Shown in pieces: positions 8,797-15,833 of a stretch of DNA of 64,000 nt. The notes under the pieces are model-generated. The model worked only from the letters and a program-made list of their open reading frames with translations. It was not told where the DNA came from and searched no databases. The DNA is from JAKVBH01 sp049800955 (GTDB lineage: Bacteria; Pseudomonadota; Alphaproteobacteria; Rhodobacterales; Rhodobacteraceae), in the NCBI RefSeq assembly GCF_049800955.1, contig NZ_JBNAGA010000006.1:21565-85564 (forward strand), in the 5' to 3' direction. The translations under genes and the position numbers were made by a program. The first letter of the stretch is position 1; every line of letters begins with the position of its first letter.

Positions 8797-9136
8797 ATGG
8801 AAGCGTGTGCGATGCGCGTCCGCCCTCGTAAAGCGGGATTGTAATATGCGTGAAGCCAAGACTTCCAAGAAAGGAGATGAGGCCGTTGGCGGTCTTGAAG
8901 GTTCTTGGAACGATCTCGGGACCGTGGACCGTGTGGTGTCTCGCAGGGACAAGGAGTTTCTCGAAGGTTCGCGCCGGATCAACGACACGAATGATCCAGG
9001 CGCCATACCAGACAGAGGACTTTTTCTCGGCTGTTTGGACACAGACGACCTCTGCGCTGCATGCACTCTCAATGAGGGTCTTGAACAGCGTCTCTGTAAC
9101 CACATTCGGAGCACCTTCGCTTGACTGAGACCCCAT
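8765..9136 (-). CDS. Unknown small protein at the head of the T4SS operon (paralogue of 9599-9952)
   Basis: I do not recognise this 123-residue soluble protein. It aligns end to end with the product of 9599-9952. Shared blocks are APNVVTE near the N-terminus, VWYGxWxIR in the middle, FKTANGLISFL, and a tail with IPLxEGGR and HTL. The frame opens at 9148, but the ATG at 9136 aligns exactly with the paralogue's start, so I use it. It precedes virB1 in the same direction and lies next to the AT-rich operator, suggesting a role in or control by conjugation. Confidence 0.75.
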   Translation of the reverse strand: MGSQSSEGAPNVVTETLFKTLIESACSAEVVCVQTAEKKSSVWYGAWIIRVVDPARTFEKLLVPARHHTVHGPEIVPRTFKTANGLISFLGSLGFTHITIPLYEGGRASHTLPSDTASDPSHR

Positions 9137-9196
9137 GTCTGCGGACATACCTCTTGGTTTGCAGGCCGGGCCCTGGTGACGGATATGCTTACGATA

Positions 9197-9239
9197 TGAG
9201 ATTATAATATTGACAGCAATATAATATTGAAAATATGCT
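9197..9239. promoter_or_regulatory. AT-rich operator pair with a promoter towards the right
   Basis: Two copies of TATAATATTGA start at 9203 and 9220, exactly 17 bp apart. The second lies inside a 13-bp palindrome CAATATAATATTG (9217-9229). A TTGACA at 9210-9215 and TATGCT at 9234-9239 (18-bp spacer) form a plausible promoter for the exported protein at 9302, with the palindrome inside the spacer where a bound repressor would block it. The same motif recurs at 45255, 55144 and 59764. Confidence 0.65.
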
Positions 9240-9301
9240 GACCAAGCGACAGATAAAGCTCTAGATCGTTGTTTTTAATCGTGAAAGAGAGGAAGACGGC
9301 T

Positions 9302-9592
9302 ATGGTCAACCCACCAGCGCTTCTTTTCATCTTTATAGTATCAGCGGTTTTCTGCGGATCTGAGGCGCGTGCGATGACCTGTCTTTCGCCACCACGACCG
9401 TTCGTTCCGAGCGATCCGGCACAAGCCCGCGAATTCGCGGATATCATCCAGAAGGATTTCGAAACCTACATCGCTGAAATCCAGCGATACTTCCTGTGCC
9501 TCGACGAAGAACGCGCCCGCGCCTTTAACGAAGCCCAAGAGGTCAGCCAGGAATACGGCCGCTTTCTCGAGAGCGTATCCAAGGACCGTTGA
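9302..9592 (+). CDS. Small exported protein, probably conjugation-associated
   Basis: The 96-residue product has a signal peptide (MVNPPALLFIFIVSAVFCGSEARA) and a short mature part with two cysteines, CLSPPRPFVPSDPAQAREFA and a helical region FLCLDEERARAFNEAQEVS. The function is unknown. The frame opens with a TTG at 9269, but the ATG at 9302 has an AGAGGA at suitable distance and starts the signal peptide directly. It is divergent from the T4SS operon and directly downstream of the AT-rich operator, so co-regulation with transfer is inferred. Confidence 0.75.
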   Translation: MVNPPALLFIFIVSAVFCGSEARAMTCLSPPRPFVPSDPAQAREFADIIQKDFETYIAEIQRYFLCLDEERARAFNEAQEVSQEYGRFLESVSKDR

Positions 9593-9598
9593 TTGGCG

Positions 9599-9952
9599 TC
9601 AATCTCCGTCGCCCTGCTGCAGGGTATGCGTTGAGCGTCCCCCCTCCTTGAGAGGGATGTTGGCGTGACTGCATCCAAGATCCGAGAGGAATGAGATCAA
9701 ACCGTTGGCGGTTTTGAATTCGCGGATTTGGACTTCGTCCTTGTCCGCGGAGGCTCTTGAGAGAACGAGCAAGCGTTCAGATGAGCCGTCCTGGCTCACT
9801 CCGCGAATGACCCACTTCCCGTACCAGACTGCCGCTTTTCGGCTGGCGGATGAAGTGCAGATGACTTCTGCATTGAAGCCCTCTGCCATCAGGCTTCGCA
9901 AACGACCTTCGGTGACCACATTTGGTGCGGTCTTCCCCAGATCAAACGTCAT
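9599..9952 (-). CDS. Unknown small protein (paralogue of 8765-9136)
   Basis: This 117-residue soluble protein shares its whole length with the product of 8765-9136, including APNVVTE, VWYGKWVIR, FKTANGLISFL and IPLKEGGR. The ATG at 9952 follows an AAGGGGGAAGGA and matches the paralogue's start. An upstream ATG at 9976 is less well placed. The convergent exported-protein gene ends 6 bp away. I infer a tandem duplication interrupted by the exported-protein gene. I cannot assign a function. Confidence 0.72.
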   Translation of the reverse strand: MTFDLGKTAPNVVTEGRLRSLMAEGFNAEVICTSSASRKAAVWYGKWVIRGVSQDGSSERLLVLSRASADKDEVQIREFKTANGLISFLSDLGCSHANIPLKEGGRSTHTLQQGDGD

Positions 9953-10035
9953 TCCTTCCCCCTTGCCAGCATACACCTCTTCGTCTTGAAAAGGTCAGCC
10001 GCCCCAAGTCACGTCTCAGCCGCACAGCGACGATG

Positions 10036-10311
10036 TTATGATATCGGCGCGATTCCGCTGATAGCATTAACCATCATGTCGACGGGAATCCAATACTTAT
10101 GGGCGTTCGGGGTGTGTTGATGCACGTCAATCGAGGCGTCGATCTTGTAATCTTGCACTGAGTTGATGACGGCGATCTTTAGCCCAGGAATACGGTGAAA
10201 GAGCGCTTTCCTCCTTTCGGTGCCGACGCGTCTTGTTGTCTGATATCGCTGGCCAGAGTTTGAAAAGCTATTGAACGCACCACAAACGTTTCCTTGACTA
10301 TTTTGCATCAT
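10036..10311 (-). CDS. Doubtful small open frame, divergent from the toxin-antitoxin pair
   Basis: A 91-codon frame whose product contains FHRIPGLKIAVINSVQDYK and NAHKYWIPVDMMV. It looks more protein-like than a random frame, but I do not recognise it. Its start overlaps the promoter/operator of the antitoxin gene and no clear ribosome binding site is visible. It could be a fragment of a larger gene or a chance frame. Base use is less GC-rich than in neighbouring genes. Confidence 0.3.
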   Translation of the reverse strand: MMQNSQGNVCGAFNSFSNSGQRYQTTRRVGTERRKALFHRIPGLKIAVINSVQDYKIDASIDVHQHTPNAHKYWIPVDMMVNAISGIAPIS

Positions 10312-10336
10312 ATGATTACTTTGACTGCATCATATG
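10294..10336 (+). promoter_or_regulatory. Promoter/operator of the toxin-antitoxin operon
   Basis: An 11-bp direct repeat TGCATCATATG occurs at 10304-10314 and 10326-10336, 22 bp (two helical turns) apart. A TTGACT at 10294 with TACTTT 17 bp downstream (10317) is a plausible promoter. The repeats flank this -10 region, as expected for autorepression by the antitoxin. Confidence 0.6.
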
Positions 10337-10345
10337 GAGAAACCC

Positions 10346-10762
10346 ATGTTGGAACCCGTTCAGTTCGCTCCCGAAGACGGCACCGTGCAACCCGTTGCCG
10401 AGGCTGAAAAGATCACCGCCATCGTAAAGGCTGTCGTCCGCGCTGCAGACGCATGGGGTTTGTCGAATACTGAGGCGGCCGCACTTTTTGACGTGCCGAG
10501 TGCAACGTGGAGCAGGATGAAGGCCGGCACTTACAAAGGTGTGCTCGACCAGGATAAAGTCACACGGGCGAGCCTTCTGATCGGCCTCTTCAAGGGGCTC
10601 CGGCTCTTGTTTAACGGTCCGCTGACTTACGGCTGGCCTAAGACTGCGAACGCCGGACCTGGATTCAATGGTCGGAGCCCGGTTCAGGTCATGTGCGATG
10701 GTGGCATTCCGGCGATGATGAAGGTTAGACAACACATCGATGCGCTCCGGGGCGGCGTGTGA
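10346..10762 (+). CDS. Xre/MbcA/ParS-type antitoxin
   Basis: The 138-residue product has an N-terminal helix-turn-helix region (WGLSNTEAAALFDVPSATW) and the C-terminal toxin-binding segment of this family (LFKGLRLLFNGPLTYGWPK, then a PVQVM motif). It would neutralise the RES toxin encoded next to it and repress the operon. An ATG at 10334 lies within the operator repeat. The ATG at 10346, with GGAGA in front, is the better start. The stop overlaps the toxin start as GTGA. Confidence 0.85.
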   Translation: MLEPVQFAPEDGTVQPVAEAEKITAIVKAVVRAADAWGLSNTEAAALFDVPSATWSRMKAGTYKGVLDQDKVTRASLLIGLFKGLRLLFNGPLTYGWPKTANAGPGFNGRSPVQVMCDGGIPAMMKVRQHIDALRGGV

Positions 10763-11463
10763 TCCGAGCCGAAGACCTAAATCAAGTCGACTTCACCGAC
10801 CCGACGACAATCCGCCTGATCTCCACAGCCTATATCGACGAGCCGGCAATGGCGACGCTGGCCGACGATGCGGACGATCTGACGATCCTTGAAGAGATCG
10901 AAGGGCTGACGTCAGCGCGTCGGACGGTCACGCTTCCCGTCCCGGGCGGGCTTGACCCAGCCGAGTTGTTGACCGCGGCGGCCGGGTATGGATGGACCTA
11001 CGTTAATGCCGCGTTTTGCTATGCGCGCGCGACAGGTAACCGGTTCAACGGGCCGGAACGAGGTGCCTGGTACGCAAGCTATGGAGAGGACGCGATTGAA
11101 ACAGCGCAAGCCGAAGTGTCTTGGCATCTGACGCGAGAGTTGGAAGCAACGGGTGTCTTTGAAAACCTTACGGCCTATCGCGAACTGCTCGCTGGTTTCA
11201 CGACACGAATGCATGATCTGACGGACAGCGTAGGGGAGGGGGTTCTGAGCCCAGAACCGCGCATCTCCTATCCGATCGGCCAAACGCTTGCGCAGGACGT
11301 GCTGGGTTCAGGCGGCAATGGGTTACTCTATCCTTCGACACGCCGAGACGGAGGAAGCTGCCTCGTCGCGTTCCGCCCACACTTGGTTCAGAACGTCCGC
11401 CAAGGCGACACCTGGACCTTCACTTGGAGAGGAGAGGCCACTCCCGAAATCACACGCGCATAG
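10759..11463 (+). CDS. RES-domain toxin
   Basis: This 234-residue protein carries the RES fold features: RFNGPERGAWYAS near the middle, a conserved Glu region (ETAQAEVSWHL) and the C-terminal GNGLLYPSTRRDGGSCLVAF block. RES toxins deplete cellular NAD. The GTG start at 10759 overlaps the antitoxin stop, so the pair is translationally coupled. On a plasmid such a module usually serves maintenance. It may also help defend against phage. Confidence 0.87.
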   Translation: MIRAEDLNQVDFTDPTTIRLISTAYIDEPAMATLADDADDLTILEEIEGLTSARRTVTLPVPGGLDPAELLTAAAGYGWTYVNAAFCYARATGNRFNGPERGAWYASYGEDAIETAQAEVSWHLTRELEATGVFENLTAYRELLAGFTTRMHDLTDSVGEGVLSPEPRISYPIGQTLAQDVLGSGGNGLLYPSTRRDGGSCLVAFRPHLVQNVRQGDTWTFTWRGEATPEITRA

Positions 11464-11697
11464 TGGCCTCGTCATTGGCAGGCCGGGCGGGAAGCCGACC
11501 TTCGCTGCCTTCGCACAGCCTCCATCTCAGTTTGTTCAAGCAGACGTTCGAAGCTGCCACCTTGAACTGTACCATCCGAGAGAACTGCCATACCATGCGG
11601 CTGATTTGCGTTCTGCCTTTATCGTTTTCTGGAGCACTGAAGTAGTGTTGGACCTCATTAAGGTGCGCAAGAACCCGACTTTATTGATGGCTCAAGA

Positions 11698-14010
11698 ATG
11701 AAAAAACCCTCCACTAAAGAGCTGATCGAAACCGAATTGAGCAAGGAAAATCCTGACTGGAAGCTAGTAGAGAGCTTGAGTCGGGACGAGGTTTCCCAAG
11801 ACCCTTCAAATGTTCGGTTCTCAGTTGATGCAGGCCACATTCAGCGGCTTGGCGTAGAGCTGGTCGGCAAGAAAGACACAGCATTATCCGAGCTGATCAA
11901 GAACGCATTCGATGCAGACGCGACCGAAGTGAACCTGGATTTTCAGGATAGCAAGTCAGTCGATGGTACGCTTACGATTTCCGACAATGGATCCGGAATG
12001 ACACTGGATGTCATTCGCGATAGCTGGATGCGCATCTCCACCGACGTCAAGGCAGAGCAGCCGATATCACCGCTTTACAACCGACGAAGAGCCGGGCGTA
12101 AGGGGATTGGCAGATTTGCTGTCCAAAGACTTGCAAAGAAGCTCGAGCTGCGAACGCGCCCTGCTGGCGAGGCGCACGGCTACTCGGTGTACTTCAATTG
12201 GGACGAGGAGTTTACGGCGGGAAAAGACCTTAACGAGGTCTTCAATCGAGTAGAAACCTTTGACAAAGATGCCGAAGAACAAGGCACTGAGCTTCGCATG
12301 GAGCTTTTACGTGATGCTTGGAGTACGGCCGCCATAGCAAGAGTCTGGCGAGCGGTGTTGCTGCTGCAGCCTCCTTTCAAAGTGGCAAAGGTTGCTGGGC
12401 AAGCGTCCGGGAAGAAGGCTGATCCCGGCTTCCTGGTCAGAATCAATGGCAAAACAAGCGAAGAAAGCGCTGATACGTTCTCAGTAGAAGACGACTTCCT
12501 GAACCAGTCTATCGCTTCTATCGAAGCAAAAATTGAAGAGGATGGGAGTGCAAGTGTTCGAGTGACTTCCAAGAAACTTGAGCTGGACGACTCCGAGACC
12601 TTTGACGACAAGTATCTTCTAGTAGGGCCCGTTACTCTCTCATCGAGCTATTTCATCTATCTGGCCGAAACGCTTTCAGGGATGAAAATGGTAGACGCGG
12701 CGGAAATGGGGCGGCGTTACGGTGGAATCCGAGTTTACCGCAACGGCTTCCGTGTTCTTCCCTACGGTGACCCCAAAGACGACTGGCTCGGCATGGATGA
12801 TCTCGTTTCTCGCAGAGACTTCCTGATGCCCGGGAACAACAGGAACTTCTTTGGTCAAATAATTGTGGGAAGCGACGAAAACCCGTTACTTGAGGAGACT
12901 GCAAGCCGGGAAGGGCTTGTAGAAAACGAAGCATTTGATGAACTTCGTGATTTCGCGCAAAAGGCCTTAATCTGGGCAATCACGCGCGTTGCCTCAGCCC
13001 GGAACAGGAAGCAGACTGCTTCTCAACCAGGGTTCGTTTCAGAAATCCGCCCCCCTTCAAAATCGATAAGGAAGGCCATTGATCTTTTAGAACAAGAGCA
13101 ACCAGCAAGTGACGATGGCAATGAGCACGATCGGAACGAGCCCCCCAAAGATGAGCCTCCAAAGATTCCCAAAGATGAAATTCTCGGCGCACTAAAGGAA
13201 GCTGAAAAGGATGCCAAAAGCTCCGAGGAGGAGAACGAACGCCGAAGGCAGGCCTCATTGCAGTATGAGGCAATGCTCAGGCTCTTGGCTTCGCTAGGGC
13301 TATCGATCAGCGTATTCGGGCATGAGGTCAAAGGCGCACAGGAAGCCATCAGAGCACGATTGCAACTCCTAGAAGATGAGTTCTCTGAGTTGCCGGATGG
13401 AGACAAAAAGGCAGAGTTGCGACAGCAGCATGAGCAGCTTGAGGCTGCAACACGACGGCTTTTTGATATCGGTGGATACATCGCTGGGCTAATGTCTCAG
13501 ACCGAAAGCCGCGAATTGCGGGAGCTCTCGGTATCAGGTACTCTGAAGCGCTTCAGTGAGCAGTTCGAGAGCTATATGTTTAAACAGCGGGTTCAGTTCG
13601 AACCTATCAGTGTGGATCCCTCCAGCCTGCGAACCACGGAAATGCACGCTAGCGAATTTGACTCCGTTCTTCTAAATTTCCTCACGAATTCAATTAAATC
13701 GATGAAAAAAGCTCGAGTTTCGCAGCGGAAAATCAGGATGGACGCTAGAAGAGACGGGAAGCATATTGTCTTGGGTTTCGAGGACAATGGCGTTGGCGTA
13801 CCTGATCAGCAGAGAGACCGTATTTTTGATGCTTTCTATACAACGACACTGACTTCTGAAGACGACGGTGTCGCTGGTCCGGGAACGGGACTTGGACTTA
13901 AGATAGTTTCCGATATTGCCAAGAGTTATGGTGGAAGTGTTTCGGTCGTTGACGCAAGCGAGGGTTACTCGTGCCGCTTCGAGTTTCGCATTTTGTCGAG
14001 TGAGGCCTAG
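11698..14010 (+). CDS. Double-GHKL ATPase / sensor histidine kinase-like protein
   Basis: The 770-residue protein has an Hsp90-like GHKL ATPase domain at residues 50-140 (ELIKNAFDAD, SDNGSGM, GRKGIGRF). A charged linker near 450-520 follows, then a helical region with a possible phospho-acceptor His542 (FGHEV). A second histidine-kinase ATPase domain ends the protein at about 655-765 (LLNFLTNS, FEDNGVGVP, GTGLGLKI). There is no transmembrane segment, so it is cytosolic. The next gene, a receiver protein, starts 2 bp after the stop. Base composition is visibly less GC-rich than in neighbouring genes, suggesting transfer. I infer a signalling or defence sensor. Confidence 0.8.
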   Translation: MKKPSTKELIETELSKENPDWKLVESLSRDEVSQDPSNVRFSVDAGHIQRLGVELVGKKDTALSELIKNAFDADATEVNLDFQDSKSVDGTLTISDNGSGMTLDVIRDSWMRISTDVKAEQPISPLYNRRRAGRKGIGRFAVQRLAKKLELRTRPAGEAHGYSVYFNWDEEFTAGKDLNEVFNRVETFDKDAEEQGTELRMELLRDAWSTAAIARVWRAVLLLQPPFKVAKVAGQASGKKADPGFLVRINGKTSEESADTFSVEDDFLNQSIASIEAKIEEDGSASVRVTSKKLELDDSETFDDKYLLVGPVTLSSSYFIYLAETLSGMKMVDAAEMGRRYGGIRVYRNGFRVLPYGDPKDDWLGMDDLVSRRDFLMPGNNRNFFGQIIVGSDENPLLEETASREGLVENEAFDELRDFAQKALIWAITRVASARNRKQTASQPGFVSEIRPPSKSIRKAIDLLEQEQPASDDGNEHDRNEPPKDEPPKIPKDEILGALKEAEKDAKSSEEENERRRQASLQYEAMLRLLASLGLSISVFGHEVKGAQEAIRARLQLLEDEFSELPDGDKKAELRQQHEQLEAATRRLFDIGGYIAGLMSQTESRELRELSVSGTLKRFSEQFESYMFKQRVQFEPISVDPSSLRTTEMHASEFDSVLLNFLTNSIKSMKKARVSQRKIRMDARRDGKHIVLGFEDNGVGVPDQQRDRIFDAFYTTTLTSEDDGVAGPGTGLGLKIVSDIAKSYGGSVSVVDASEGYSCRFEFRILSSEA

Positions 14011-14012
14011 AA

Positions 14013-15116
14013 ATGACCTTTAAGGGTGTTTTTGTCGAAGACAACGATACAGAAGCCGTTTTTGCGAAGCAGCTATCCACCAAAGGAATTCTAGAGCTTG
14101 AACATGAGCGCCCTCGGCCAGTCTCACAACACAGCAAAGAACTTTTTGCCACCCACCCTGATATTCTTGTACTCGACTTCAGGCTGGATCTCGACCTTGG
14201 CGAAATGGATGCGAGCGAAGCCTACAAGGGCAGTGCCATGGCTCAGCAAATTCGTGACCTAGCCGTAAACGAACCACAGCATGATTTTCCCATTGTGTTG
14301 GTTTCTAGTGAAGAGAAGATTCGCGAGCAATTTGTACCGGACCGCACTTCACATGACCTATTCGACAAGGTTTCCTCGAAAGAGCATGTTACCAATCAAC
14401 GCGCCCATGTGCGACAGGAGTTGGTAAGCCTGTGCGCCGGTTACGAAACCCTTCGCGGTAAAGTCGGGGCTTTCGATATTTGCGACCTTACCGAGCTGCC
14501 TACCGATGAAGACTACGCGCTTGACTATCAAGACTTGGCTCAGGCTATGAAACGAGCTTCTGCTCCGCATCTCGTCGCTGCAGTGTTTTTAAAGCAACTT
14601 CTCGGCCGATCTGGCCCTTTAGTTGGGCTCTTCGATGCCTGCGCTCGCCTAGGTGTCAGCAAAGACGAAGCCCCGAAGATAGCCGATATGCTCAGGGATG
14701 ACGGTATCTCCTACGGTGGATTGTTTTCTGAAGGATGGCTGCGCTTTTGGTCACATCGTTTGGACGACTTTTCACGGAAGATATTCGGAGGTAGGGCAAC
14801 AGGTTTCTCGTCCGAAGAACGCGCAGAAAAACTATCAAAAGCCTGCGGCGTTGGTTTCTCTCCGGCGCTCTCTCCATGGACAGGTAAGGCTGACGAATTG
14901 ATTGCATTTGCTTGTTCGTGCTGTTCAGAAGGAACTGAGATGCGGCACTCTGTCGGTGTGTTCGAAATGGAACTGCCAAGCTATTCAGTGCGTCGAAGAA
15001 TCTGTTGGCGTTGCATACACGACGACAGTTATCTGCACGCCACTCCTCCGTTTGTTATCGACGATGCCGACGCCAGCGTCGTTGAAGAAGTTAAGAAACT
15101 CGAAAAGCCGGTATAG
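14013..15116 (+). CDS. Receiver-domain protein with unknown C-terminal domain
   Basis: Residues 1-130 form a response-regulator receiver domain: acidic pair E9/D10, predicted phospho-acceptor D55 in ILVLDFRLD, S98/S99 and K119. The remaining 240 residues are not a recognised DNA-binding domain. They include a C-terminal cluster with cysteines (FACSCCSEG, RRRICWRC) that could bind a metal. It is two bases from the upstream kinase-like gene, so the two are an evident sensor-regulator pair. The output domain is unrecognised and could be an effector rather than a transcription factor. Confidence 0.75.
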   Translation: MTFKGVFVEDNDTEAVFAKQLSTKGILELEHERPRPVSQHSKELFATHPDILVLDFRLDLDLGEMDASEAYKGSAMAQQIRDLAVNEPQHDFPIVLVSSEEKIREQFVPDRTSHDLFDKVSSKEHVTNQRAHVRQELVSLCAGYETLRGKVGAFDICDLTELPTDEDYALDYQDLAQAMKRASAPHLVAAVFLKQLLGRSGPLVGLFDACARLGVSKDEAPKIADMLRDDGISYGGLFSEGWLRFWSHRLDDFSRKIFGGRATGFSSEERAEKLSKACGVGFSPALSPWTGKADELIAFACSCCSEGTEMRHSVGVFEMELPSYSVRRRICWRCIHDDSYLHATPPFVIDDADASVVEEVKKLEKPV

Positions 15117-15810
15117 TGCGTTGACAGACATAAAGGCGGCTGACGCAGGGAATGCACTTCAAGCAATCGCAAACAAGCTCAACTCGGCTCAGGTTTTAGA
15201 GCCGGAAGGGTTGAACACTCTCAATCGTGTTGCGCGTGATCTAAAATCAAAAAAGCGGAAGAAAGAATGGCCTTTGGAGGTCGATGATGGCCAACCAGTT
15301 CGCTTCAAGTTAGGGCAGACACCCGACGGAAAGAAGGTTCGTCCCAAGATCGTATTTGCCAACATCAAAGTGAACCAAGGGCTAGAAAGCAGACCACCCT
15401 TCGATTGTTTTGACCTTGCTATCGTACTAGAGGATGAGGCCCAAAAACCGCTTTCACGCTGGCACATTGATTTGGCAAACTCTACCGGTGAAGTGGTCCA
15501 ATCTGGCCCGCTTTTTCATCTTCAGTTTGGAGGAAGAAACAGGGGGCAACATCGTGAGCACGACCACCCCATCAAAGAGCCCCGATGGTGCCATCCACCG
15601 ATGGAACTTGCTTTGGTAAGTGAGATGCTAGTAGCGAACTTTTTTGAATCTGCATGGTTGGATTTGAGAGAAGATCAAGCTTGGTGTGCGAACATCAATC
15701 TGTTTCAAAGGCTGTGTTACGAAAGCTATCTGAATCAGTTACAGCGATGCTTAGCGACGCCGTCTGGATCAACAATTTTGAGAGACGTTTGGGCATCAAA
15801 TTGGAAGTGA
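15064..15810 (+). CDS. Unknown protein, third gene of the kinase-receiver cassette
   Basis: A soluble protein of about 248 residues that I do not recognise. It starts with a basic region (SLKKLRNSKSRYS), then has a likely globular domain with PPFDCFDLAIVLED, RWHIDLAN and a His-rich segment HREHDHPIKEPRWCHPP. The start is uncertain. The ATG at 15064 overlaps the receiver gene by about 50 bases, and a TTG at 15121 just after that gene's stop is an alternative. It shares direction and low GC with its upstream partners, so it probably belongs to the same operon. Confidence 0.6.
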   Translation: MPTPASLKKLRNSKSRYSALTDIKAADAGNALQAIANKLNSAQVLEPEGLNTLNRVARDLKSKKRKKEWPLEVDDGQPVRFKLGQTPDGKKVRPKIVFANIKVNQGLESRPPFDCFDLAIVLEDEAQKPLSRWHIDLANSTGEVVQSGPLFHLQFGGRNRGQHREHDHPIKEPRWCHPPMELALVSEMLVANFFESAWLDLREDQAWCANINLFQRLCYESYLNQLQRCLATPSGSTILRDVWASNWK

Positions 15811-15833
15811 GACACTGCCTTTTCTAAGCGCCA

